From positions 141,497,501-141,561,500 of the forward strand of contig CM071596.1 of the NCBI GenBank assembly GCA_036435485.1: a stretch of DNA of 64,000 nucleotides. Reading direction: 5' to 3'. This DNA comes from Saposhnikovia divaricata (lineage: Eukaryota > Streptophyta > Magnoliopsida > Apiales > Apiaceae). A model generated the notes under the pieces. The model was not told the DNA's origin. It worked only from the letters and a program-made list of their open reading frames with translations, and did not search any database. Made by a program: the position numbers and the translations under genes. Position 1 is the stretch's first letter; every line of letters begins with the position of its first letter. Below are positions 54,679-63,548 of this stretch, piece by piece.

Positions 54679-56584
54679 AGATGTTTTCTGTTTTGGTAAA
54701 GTGAATACGAGTGGGTAAAAGTGATTGTGGCAAAAAATAATTTGAGTTTTAATTAAAAACTAAACTCAAACGATTTTACTTGAAAACACGCAACTGTTCC
54801 CTTGAAAAGTGTAAAAGTGAGACATATTGATGAGTGAGTGGGACACGTGTCACACATGCAACGATTCACTTAATACATGCGCAGTAAAAGCCATTATTAC
54901 CGCTGTCGTTCCGTTTATCAAGACACATTACCACTAATTACACCAATTAACAGTTGTCAACTACTCCATTTACTCCAAAATTTTCAAATTATCTTAATGA
55001 AAATTTACCTTAGAGTACATAACACAATCAATCAGTGTTTGTCCAATTTTCAATCTTTATCACAATAACCCTTTCAAAAATGCACAGTCGTGATTTTCGT
55101 GTGTGAGTAGCAGAGTTTACCAAATCAATTTTTATAGCATCTAATATTTCATAAAATCCATAACTCAAAACAATAAACACTGAATGCACAAACTCTCATA
55201 TTAAAAACAGAGTATATGATGAATGCTAAACTCTGTAGTTCCTTAATTACAGAAATCTGAATATCCCTGTTCCAGTTTATGTTCATGATTATCCAAGTAA
55301 GCACACAGTCATTATAGACAAAAATATCAAGAGATAAACATCAAAGCATCATTCAGTGAGTTACATGTTAAGGATTGTCTCACAAACTCTCACATCACAC
55401 AAGTGTTTAGGTGAAGTGTTTACTCTCAGATTCAATCAGTAAAAGCAGATACTACCATAAGCTTGAATGTCCACCAAATCTACACCACTTCGATTATATT
55501 TATGCACAAATCAAAAGGACTTTGTTCAGGGTTTTAATTGAGTGAAATCAAACAGATGAGAAGAGATGAGAATTTCTAACTGAACAATTTATTTGATCAA
55601 AATGTTCAGTCAAATGATTAGTACATATTTGTACAAGATGATCAGTATATATACCCCTTTTTTTTTTTTTTTTTCATATATGTATACTGAGTAAGATATC
55701 TTTTCTTAAGAAATACTCACCTGCTTGAATTTGATTTAACAAACGAATATAACTGCTCTTAATACTTCAGTATTCAAGAAAAATGAGCAGTTAATTTGGC
55801 TCAAAGGGGTTTACTAAGGGTAGTGTTTTATGAACAGTGTTTATGATCAGTGTTCAAAGATGTTTTGAACAGTGTTTGAAGAAAGATGGTTAATCCTAAT
55901 GCCTTTATCATCTTCATGCACACATATATCATGTAGGCCCAAAATGGTTTAATGCAAGTTCTAGAGCAACATACTTACTGATGAACATCACACAACAATA
56001 AAATCTGATTGATATAAAATGTATCAATCACTTATTCAGCTCAAAATCTCACAGGGTTCAGACATGAACTGTTTCTCACCAAAATAAACAATGACACATC
56101 TCAAGTTTTAAAATTTTCACAAGTGCAAACAAAGAATCATCAAGAATCAAGTATGACTTGAAAACAGAGTGTCACTAATCAGAGTTTAGAGTTCATCAAT
56201 ATCAGAGTTATTCATGAGAGGCAATGCATGCAGTATTCATAGATTCAGAGTTTAGGATCAAATAAACTAAGAGATGCTCTAAATATGAAATAGTATCATG
56301 CTGTGTTAACTTACTGTGCAATTTCTGATTAGATTACAGTGACTCAAAAAGAATCTTGATTTTTTTTTACTGAAAATCATGCTCTATACATTTTTCTTCA
56401 TCGGTATTTTCATTCAGACAAAAATCAACTCAGAATTCACAGAGTTTAACAAACGTATTAACAGTGTATGACCAACAATCATGCTGACAGAGTTTAATTA
56501 ATAAGGTTCACATAGCACTTTAGCAATTTACAGAGATATGAGCAACACATTTTATTTGAAAGAGTTTGAGTCTAACCAACATGT
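54679..56584 (-). other. copia-D spacer between pol and extra ORF
   Basis: 1.9 kb without coding similarity. It contains at least ten copies of CAGAGTTT/CAGTGTTT or the reverse (for example near 55130, 55225, 55840-55880, 56180-56260, 56430-56500) and a T run at 55659-55674. It could hold a promoter or intron for the extra ORF, as suggested for copia-F, but no clear TATA box was found. Confidence 0.5.
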
Positions 56585-58381
56585 TTAGTCAAAACCAGAT
56601 ACCATCCCTAGTTCATTGACCAGTCTTGTAAATGTTGCTTCACTTAGAGGCTTTGTGAAAACATCTGCAAGTTGTTGATCTGTAGGCACAAAGTGAAGCT
56701 CAATATTGCCTTCCTCTACATGCTCTCTGATAAAGTGATACCTTATGCTGATGTGCTTGGTCATTGAGTGTTGTACTGGATTACCTGTCATTGCAATAGC
56801 ACTTTGATTATCACAGAAAATAGGTATTTTACTATACCTCAACCCATAATCCAGTAGTTGATTCTTCATCCATAAAATCTGTGCACAACAGCTACCAGCA
56901 GCAATATACTCTGCTTCAGCTGTAGATGTAGATATTGACTTCTGTTTCTTGCTGTACCAAGACACTAGTCTGTCACCAAGAAATTGACAACTTCCACTTG
57001 TGCTTTTTTTGTCAATCTTACAGCCAGCAAAATCTGCATCAGAGTAACCAAGTAGCTTAAAATCTGATTCTCTTGGGTACCACAGTCCTAAGGTTACAGT
57101 TCCCTTGAGATATTTGAAAATCCTCTTCACAGCTGTTAAATGTGGTTCCCTTGGATCTGCCTGAAATCTTGCACACAGACAGGTGGCATACATGATATCA
57201 GGTCTACTAGCTGTTAAATAGAGTAGAGAACCAATCATCCCTCTGTAACTTGTCATATCCACTGATGAACCTGTATCTTTGTCTAGTTTTGTTGCAGTTG
57301 CCATGGGAGTTGTTGCAGATGAACAGTCAAGCATACCAAATTTCTTGAGAAGATTTCTGGTATATTTTGCTTGATTAATGAAAATTCCATCATCTGTTTG
57401 CTTCACCTGTAAGCCTAGAAAATAGCTTAACTCTCCCATCATACTCATTTGATATCTAGACTGCATGAGCTTGGCAAATTTCTTACAGAGTTTATCATTA
57501 GTAGATCCAAAAATGATATCATCTACATATATCTGAACTAAGAGCAGGTCATTACCAGATTGAAAGTAAAACAGAGTTTTGTCAATAGTACCTCTGTGAA
57601 ACCCACTTTCTAGTAGAAACTTAGCAAGTGTTTCGTACCATGCCCTAGGTGCCTGTTTGAGTCCATAGAGTGCTTTGTCTAACCTGTAGACATGATCTGG
57701 ATATTTTGGATCTACAAAACCAGGTGGTTGTTCAACAAATACTTCTTCTTCAAGTTTTCCATTCAGAAAAGCACTTTTCACATCCATTTGAAAAACCTTG
57801 AATTTCTTGTGAGAAGCATAGGCAAGAAACATCCTTATTGCCTCCAACCTGGCAACTGGTGCAAAAGTCTCATCATAATCTATTCCTTCCTGCTGTGAAT
57901 AGCCTTTAGCTACCAGTCTTGCTTTGTTCCTTGTGATCACACCATCACTGTCAGTTTTATTTCTGAAAACCCATTTAGTACCAACAATAGATCTGTTCTT
58001 TGGCCTTGGTACAAGGGTCCACACCTCATTTCTCTCAAATTCATTTAGCTCTTCTTGCATTGCTGTTATCCAGTCAGCATCTTTCAGAGCTTCTTCTACT
58101 TTCTTTGGCTCAGTTTGTGACAAGAATGCATGAAACAGACATTCATTTGTTGTTGCACTTCTTGTCCTTACTCTTGCATCTGGATCACCAATAATTAAAT
58201 CAGGTGTATGTGACTTAGTCCATTTTCTTGCAGAAGGCAGATTGCTTCTTTCATCATGTGATCCTCCCCCTTGATCCATGCTCTCCTGATTTTCTTGGTG
58301 CCTTTCTTCACTTTCTGATGCTCCCCCTGAATGTGACTGCTCAGAATTCGAATGTTCAGAGTTTGAATCAACAGTGTTTGA
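56585..58381 (-). CDS. copia-D pol, reverse transcriptase and RNase H part
   Basis: Same frame as the protease/integrase part but downstream of the in-frame TAA (58382-58384); the frame is open from 58381 and the first ATG is at 58279. RT motifs: AMQEELNEFERNEVW, GTKWVFRNK, RLVAKGYSQQEGIDYDETFAPVARLEA, MDVKSAFLNG, YGLKQAPRAWYE and the catalytic VQIYVDDIIFGS (near 57515-57535). RNase H: SDADFAGCKIDKKSTSG, STAEAEYIAAGSCCAQ, CDNQSAIAM, KHISIRYHFIREHV and DVFTKPL. Ends LGMVSGFD-stop. RT copies element RNA and RNase H removes the template in the particle. All catalytic motifs are present, so this half would work if made. Confidence 0.9.
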   Translation of the reverse strand, partial: SNTVDSNSEHSNSEQSHSGGASESEERHQENQESMDQGGGSHDERSNLPSARKWTKSHTPDLIIGDPDARVRTRSATTNECLFHAFLSQTEPKKVEEALKDADWITAMQEELNEFERNEVWTLVPRPKNRSIVGTKWVFRNKTDSDGVITRNKARLVAKGYSQQEGIDYDETFAPVARLEAIRMFLAYASHKKFKVFQMDVKSAFLNGKLEEEVFVEQPPGFVDPKYPDHVYRLDKALYGLKQAPRAWYETLAKFLLESGFHRGTIDKTLFYFQSGNDLLLVQIYVDDIIFGSTNDKLCKKFAKLMQSRYQMSMMGELSYFLGLQVKQTDDGIFINQAKYTRNLLKKFGMLDCSSATTPMATATKLDKDTGSSVDMTSYRGMIGSLLYLTASRPDIMYATCLCARFQADPREPHLTAVKRIFKYLKGTVTLGLWYPRESDFKLLGYSDADFAGCKIDKKSTSGSCQFLGDRLVSWYSKKQKSISTSTAEAEYIAAGSCCAQILWMKNQLLDYGLRYSKIPIFCDNQSAIAMTGNPVQHSMTKHISIRYHFIREHVEEGNIELHFVPTDQQLADVFTKPLSEATFTRLVNELGMVSGFD

Positions 58382-59905
58382 TTAAGAGTTATCAATTGAG
58401 TCACTATCAGTATTTGAATTATCACTTTGATGTGATTCTTCATGCTCCCCCTCAACTGGTTCTTCCCTTGTTTCTGATTGAAAAGTTTCTTCAGTGTTTA
58501 CCAGTAGAGGTTCAGAATTGACCTCAACAGTGTTTGTCAGATCTGTATCATCCGAGTTTAATAAATCTTCATTTTCAAAGTGCAGTTGATCATGCTCATT
58601 AACATCTTCAAGTCCAGTTATTTTCTTGTCATCAAATGACACATGAATAGACTCCATGATCACTCTGGTTCTCAGATTATAAACTCTGAATGCCTTTGTT
58701 GACAGTGGATAGCCAACAAAAATTCCTTCATCTGCCTTTAGGTCAAATTTGGTCAACTGTTCAGGATGAGTCTTCAACACAAAGCACTTGCATCCAAAAA
58801 TATGAAAATATTTTAGATTTGGCTTCTTCTTCTTCACCATTTCATATGGTGTTTTACCATGCTTGTTGATCAGTGTTGCATTTTGAGTAAAACAAGCAGT
58901 TTGAACTGCTTCTGCCCAGAAATAAGTTGGCAACTTTGCTTCATCTAGCATGGTTCTGGCAGCTTCTATCAAAGTTCTGTTCTTCCTCTCCACTATACCA
59001 TTTTGTTGTGGAGTGCCAGGTGCAGAAAACTCTTGTTTGATCCCTTTAATCTTGCAAAATTCTTCCATAGATGAATTTCTGAACTCAGTTCCATTGTCAC
59101 TTCTGATTATCTTCACTTGATGCTCTGACCCTTTGTCCAGTTGGATTATATGTTCTGTCAGTGTTAATGATGTTTCATCCTTCTTTGCAAGAAAATATAC
59201 CCATGTGAATCTGGTATATTCATCAACAATGACTAATGCATATTTCTTCTTTCCAAGAGACATCACATTCACTGGACCAAAAAGATCAACATGTAGTAGA
59301 TGATAAGGATCAACAATTGAAGACTCAGATTTGCTTTTGAAGGAGACTTTTCTCTGTTTAGCTTTTTGACAAGAATCACACAGTCCTTCTACATTCAACA
59401 AGGACTTTGGTAGACCTCTTACAAGATCATTCTTGATTAGCTCATTGATGTTGTTCAGGTTCAAATGAGAGAGTTTCTTGTGCCATTTCCAACTCTCTTC
59501 ACTGGACATTCTTGTAGACAGACACACTGCTTTGCCATCAGTGTTGGTTGACAATTTTATTTCATAGATGTTGTTGTGTCTGTTTCCAACTAGAGCAACT
59601 TTCCCTGTAGATTTACTGATCACTTGGCAATATTCAGGCTGAAAATCTACATGATATCCTCTGTCACAGATTTGACTCACAGATAGCAAATCATGCTTGA
59701 GTCCTGGAACCAGAGCTACATTTGTGATGATGACATTTCCAAGATTAATATTGCCATATCCCAGTGTATGTCCTATGTTGCCATCTCCATAGGAAACTTC
59801 TGGGCCAGCCTTCTCCTCATACTCTGATAGCAGGGCTTTATTTCCAGTCATGTGTCCTGAACATCCACTGTCCACGACTAGGGTACTGACCCTGGTGCCC
59901 TGCAA
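58382..59905 (-). CDS. copia-D pol, protease and integrase part (ends at premature TAA)
   Basis: No ATG: the open frame begins TTG at 59905 just after a TGA in this frame and follows gag in the +1 frame. Protease: LVVDSGCSGHMTGN at residues ~9-22. GAG-pre-integrase at ~135-195 (SWKWHKKLSHLN, CDSCQKAKQRKVSF). Integrase core: LLHVDLFGPVN (Asp ~205), RSDNGTEF (Asp ~268) and NGIVERKNRT (Glu ~305), the full DDE triad. C-terminal FGCKCFVLK and GIFVGYPLS motifs, then a hinge with repeated NS/NT residues encoded by AAACTCTG/AAACACTG. TAA at 58382-58384 cuts the polyprotein before RT, probably inactivating this copy. Confidence 0.9.
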   Translation of the reverse strand: MQGTRVSTLVVDSGCSGHMTGNKALLSEYEEKAGPEVSYGDGNIGHTLGYGNINLGNVIITNVALVPGLKHDLLSVSQICDRGYHVDFQPEYCQVISKSTGKVALVGNRHNNIYEIKLSTNTDGKAVCLSTRMSSEESWKWHKKLSHLNLNNINELIKNDLVRGLPKSLLNVEGLCDSCQKAKQRKVSFKSKSESSIVDPYHLLHVDLFGPVNVMSLGKKKYALVIVDEYTRFTWVYFLAKKDETSLTLTEHIIQLDKGSEHQVKIIRSDNGTEFRNSSMEEFCKIKGIKQEFSAPGTPQQNGIVERKNRTLIEAARTMLDEAKLPTYFWAEAVQTACFTQNATLINKHGKTPYEMVKKKKPNLKYFHIFGCKCFVLKTHPEQLTKFDLKADEGIFVGYPLSTKAFRVYNLRTRVIMESIHVSFDDKKITGLEDVNEHDQLHFENEDLLNSDDTDLTNTVEVNSEPLLVNTEETFQSETREEPVEGEHEESHQSDNSNTDSDSIDNS

Positions 59906-59918
59906 TCACAAACAATCA
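59900..59918 (-). promoter_or_regulatory. gag/pol junction with splice-acceptor-like sequence
   Basis: Gag TGA (59918-59916) is followed by TTGTTTGTGATTGCAG ending at 59900, then the pol reading frame. Pol's own frame has a TGA (59908-59906) in this stretch. Copia-E (36959-36973) and copia-F (2798-2812) have the same arrangement with TTTTGTAG. How pol is expressed across it is not known from the sequence. Confidence 0.45.
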
Positions 59919-62153
59919 CTGATTATTAGTTTTAAGGATCCAGACTTGCTTGGATCCTTTGGCTTTCTTAATTCTGTTAGCTTTTGCAGCGGAATTCACA
60001 TTAACAGAGTTTAAGCTAGCTTTTTCAGAGTTTACATTTGCAGAGTTTACTTTAACCCATTTCAAATTTGGTTTGGGTTCATAGTAATTATAGTAAATAG
60101 CATGATAATCTCTGCAAGTGTAAATAGAATGCCAAGTACTTCCACAGTGTTTGCATAAAGTCTGTGGTCTTGTTCTCACATAATCACTCTTTACTGCAGT
60201 TTTAGAGGGCAAAGAATTAATGTTTTTATTCTTACTGCAGAAATTAGCAAGATGATTAGTGCTACCACAGTTAAAGCATGTTTTCCTAGGAGCTAATGAA
60301 GCAAGCATTGGCTTTATTCCTGATGTTATGCCTACCTTACCATTTCTGTTTTTCTTAGGCATTCTCTGTTTGTTGACAGATTTTATCTCCTTAAGCTTAT
60401 GCTTGAGTTGTTTATCTGTCATTAAACCAATGTTAGCCTCTTTAACAAAAGTTTTAGCATATGACTCTTTAACAGCCTTTTTCTGTGCTTCAGTCTTAGG
60501 TCCACCTGTTCCCATGACATTACCCTCAGATGAACAATGTGGTCTAACCTTTACCTGATTTTCAAATCTAAGTTCATCTCCTACAGAGTAACCTAGACCT
60601 ACTGTATCTGACTGAAACACTTCTTGAGTGTCTTTACCAGAGTGTGTCCAAGTTTTAATGATGTGTTTAGTATCCTCCAATTCAGATTCTAGTTGCTTAT
60701 ACTTACCTAGCAACTCCTGTTCAATAAACACTGCATCATCTCTCTCTTTTTGAATTTTATTCATGTTCTCTAGCTGTTCCTCAACAAGTTTATTTCTTTC
60801 TTTGAGTTGAGAACACTCAGACTTTATCCTTTCATTTTCTAAAGTCTGATCCCTATAACTGATATGCAATGATTTAAGATAAATTCTCAATTCAGTTATA
60901 TTATCAGTGTTATAAGCATAGGTAGTTGGAGGTACCTTGAGATCATCATTTTCAGTCTTAGTAGTAGCCATGAGAGCATAGTTGACTTCCTCATCTGAAT
61001 CTGAAGTGTCTGCCCAATCTCTGCCTTTGGTGTAGAGTGCCTTTTCAGTTTTACCCTTCTTGCACTCAGGAGCATAGTGACCCATCTCCTTACACTTGTA
61101 GCATTGAATCTCAGACTTATCTTTCTTACCAGATTTGAAGTCCTTTCCCTCAGATTTCTTGAAATTCTTCTTGTCAAACTTTGAGTAGTCGTTGGAGAAT
61201 CTCTTTCCCTTCTTGAAGTTCTTGTATCCCATCTTCTTGAAGGTCTTTACCATCAATGCAGCCATTTGCATCATCTCCTCATCATCTTCAGAATCAGATG
61301 ATTCATCTGTGTTTGAGTCAACATCAGTGTTTGATGACTCATTCTCTGAATGAATGACTAAAGCTTTTCCTTTTGCCTTTCTCCTTGATGCTTCCTTCTT
61401 TGATGGTTTCTCCTCAGCCTTAAGAGCAACAGACTTTGACTTTCTACTAGATCTTTTGTTTCTCTGCTCCAATTCCAATTCATGGGTTTTGAGTAGTCCA
61501 TAAATTTCATCAATCTCTGTTTCACCAAGATCATAATTATCTCTTATAGTGGTTGTTTTCACATCCCACTTTTCAGGTAGAGAGAGAAGAAACTTGAGAT
61601 TTGAATCTTCTAAATCATACTCTTTGTTCACCAATGACAAATCATTGAGCAGTTTACAGAATCTGTCAAATGTTTCTGTCATGGTTTCATCAGATTTTGC
61701 CTCAAAATGCTCATACTCCTGAGTGAGTATGTTCCTTCTGTTCTTCTTAATTGCAGGAGTTCCTTGACATCTAACCTCAAGTGCATCCCATATCTCCTTT
61801 GCAGTTGTGCAGTTTATCACTTTATTAGACATAACATTGTCTAATGCACTGTGAAGTAAATGCCTTACCTTCGCATCCTTTGCAATAGATGAAAGATCCT
61901 CAGCAGTTAGATCTTTCTTCTCTTTTGGAATAACTTTTGATTCCACACCGGCAGCAGCAGCAGATAACTTTGTAGGTTTGTGAGGACCTTCATAAATTCT
62001 GTCCAGATATTCTGGATCTGTAGCCTCCAGAAACATGGTCATCTTCACCTTCCAAATTGCATACTCTAATGGCCTCAGTATAGGAACCCTAATTGTTTCA
62101 TACCTACTAACAGTAGTAGGAGCTTTCTCAGATGGTGGAGGTATTTCTGCCAT
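59916..62153 (-). CDS. copia-D gag, 745 codons
   Basis: Intact from ATG 62153 to TGA 59916-59918. Residues ~20-60 are a DUF4219-like start (ILRPLEYAIWKVKMTMFLEA). Residues ~95-215 are the UBN2/retrotran_gag capsid-like part (AKEIWDALEVRCQGT, ILTQEYEHFEAKSDETMTETFDRFCKLLNDL, FLLSLPEKWD). A Lys/Arg-rich stretch follows, then zinc knuckle CYKCKEMGHYAPEC at about 350-363. A coiled coil lies at about 425-510. Two more Cys/His motifs, CFNCGSTNHLANFC (~625) and CKHCGSTWHSIYTC (~667), are near the end. Three knuckles and this length fit Sirevirus gag. The last 60 residues carry NS-rich repeats from the AAACTCTG motif. Gag forms virus-like particles and packages RNA in the cytoplasm. Confidence 0.92.
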   Translation of the reverse strand: MAEIPPPSEKAPTTVSRYETIRVPILRPLEYAIWKVKMTMFLEATDPEYLDRIYEGPHKPTKLSAAAAGVESKVIPKEKKDLTAEDLSSIAKDAKVRHLLHSALDNVMSNKVINCTTAKEIWDALEVRCQGTPAIKKNRRNILTQEYEHFEAKSDETMTETFDRFCKLLNDLSLVNKEYDLEDSNLKFLLSLPEKWDVKTTTIRDNYDLGETEIDEIYGLLKTHELELEQRNKRSSRKSKSVALKAEEKPSKKEASRRKAKGKALVIHSENESSNTDVDSNTDESSDSEDDEEMMQMAALMVKTFKKMGYKNFKKGKRFSNDYSKFDKKNFKKSEGKDFKSGKKDKSEIQCYKCKEMGHYAPECKKGKTEKALYTKGRDWADTSDSDEEVNYALMATTKTENDDLKVPPTTYAYNTDNITELRIYLKSLHISYRDQTLENERIKSECSQLKERNKLVEEQLENMNKIQKERDDAVFIEQELLGKYKQLESELEDTKHIIKTWTHSGKDTQEVFQSDTVGLGYSVGDELRFENQVKVRPHCSSEGNVMGTGGPKTEAQKKAVKESYAKTFVKEANIGLMTDKQLKHKLKEIKSVNKQRMPKKNRNGKVGITSGIKPMLASLAPRKTCFNCGSTNHLANFCSKNKNINSLPSKTAVKSDYVRTRPQTLCKHCGSTWHSIYTCRDYHAIYYNYYEPKPNLKWVKVNSANVNSEKASLNSVNVNSAAKANRIKKAKGSKQVWILKTNNQ

Positions 62154-62202
62154 TGATTACTATTGTGTTTGGATCTTTAACTGTAATAAAGTAACAGATT
62201 TT

Positions 62203-62214
62203 GCTCTGATACCA
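62203..62214 (-). promoter_or_regulatory. primer-binding site of copia-D
   Basis: TGGTATCAGAGC on the - strand, perfect complement type for the 3' end of initiator tRNA-Met, two bases after the 5' LTR. Confidence 0.95.
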
Positions 62215-62216
62215 CT

Positions 62217-62823
62217 TATTAGGTCGAATACACAATATATAATCAAGTACCGTATGAATAAGTAACAAGAACACACGTTTTAACTCTTAAAACTGTTTGG
62301 AATTGATAATTCCTCTCTCGGTGATGTAAAGTATCACAGAGAGCTGCTTAGGTTACAAGAATGATATTCGTTCACGATGGATACCCTTCTAGGATTAACC
62401 TAACTGTATTTATAAGATATACAGCTACGTACAATCGTAAATTGATTCTCCTAAAATTAAGCTATACAATTGATATCAATTACGATTGCTACACGTCTTC
62501 TAAGTCAACTCAATCTCTTTGATAGCTATCCAATCTTCAAAGATATCGCTTCCATATTAATATTAAATTAATCTTCAAACTCTGTTGACTTGTAGACGCT
62601 CCCAGTATACAGACTTTAGCAAACTCTGTTCTCTCCATGCTAACAGTGTTTGCGCTTCCATGTATTCAGCTATCAGTGTTTACGCTTTCCTCTGTCAGCG
62701 TTTGCGCTTCCAGCAATCAGCATATACTCAAACTCTGTTACAACTGCTTTCAATAACAAGTTAAACTCTCTTTACCTGTAACACTTAAACACTGACATTA
62801 AATCACATCAATTATATCTAACA
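62217..62823 (-). repeat. copia-D 5' LTR (607 bp)
   Basis: Same length as the 3' LTR. Its terminal CA is TA here (62217-62218), one of about six differences between the LTRs. Confidence 0.95.
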
Positions 62824-63548
62824 TCCTTGTTAGTCATATCAGAGAATATTCGTTTATTGACTCTAAAAGGATCAATTTCATCAGTTTCATCAATTTCGAG
62901 ACCAGGTACACAGGCATTGAACAACATTTGACAGAAACGAGCATAATAAACAGTAGTAGATTCTTACAATTTATCACCTAAGCTCATCAGAACATGTCGA
63001 CCAAAGTCAAAATTAGTACCATAGAGCAGAGAATACCCGATTTGGAGACTGTCTATAGGAATGGCATCCCAGTTTGTGACTTTCTTCTGGAACGTCCTTG
63101 TTATGCAATCAAAGAAGAAGTTCCATTCCTTTCTGAGATTTGGTCTCTTTATGCCGCCAATCTTGTCAAGAGATTCCATGTAACCAATCTCTCGTAGCAT
63201 CTCTCTCAGATAAGTTTCATTAACCAGAGTATAAGAAGTATGTGTCTCAAACCCCATTGTATCTCGTACAGTCTGTGGAGTAATCACATGATCTTGGTCT
63301 TCGTAAGTGAAGACAATGGTAGGAGTTCCACTTTCTCCTCCATCCACATAAACTGAATTCTGCCAGAATGAAGCAATTTGAGACGCAGAAAGAGTAGCAG
63401 GTCCAATCAGAGCTTGTCCAATCTCTGAATCCCTCAAGAAGTTCTGCATGAGATGAAACGATTCTGGAACGCGTTGATGATAGAGTGGAGCTTCATAGTT
63501 GTTAGGAACAAACCGTAAGCCAAGAGCAGTGAATGCTTTAGATGCCAT
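62824..63548 (-). pseudogene. copia-C extra ORF, N-terminal part before the copia-D insertion
   Basis: ATG at 63548 (MASKAFTALGLRFVPNN); an in-frame upstream ATG at 63659 gives 37 more residues. Same blocks as the copia-D ORF: SFHLMQNFLRDSEIGQALIG, TLSASQIASFWQNSVYVDGG, KRPNLRKEWNFFFDCITRTF, DSLQIGYSLLYGTNFDFGRH. In-frame TAA at 62964-62966, then the frame continues to SDMTNKD, where copia-D entered. It joins in sense with 50157-47386, which shows that the two parts were one ORF. Confidence 0.85.

Larger units (their letters stand above)
50158..62823 (-). mobile_element. Copia-D: near-complete young Sirevirus-like copia element (12,666 bp)
   Basis: 607-bp LTRs at both ends, TSD TCCTT (50153-50157, 62824-62828), tRNA-Met primer site, gag, pol, long spacer, 1252-codon extra ORF and purine tract, all on the - strand. 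The LTRs differ at about six positions by eye (about 1%), so insertion is recent. Gag and the extra ORF are open. Pol has a single TAA (58382-58384) in the hinge. It inserted into the extra ORF of a related older element, copia-C. Confidence 0.95.

Noticed and set aside
60259..60558. + strand ORFs opposite gag and pol of copia-D
   Set aside because: Antisense shadows of intact coding sequence, without recognisable features.
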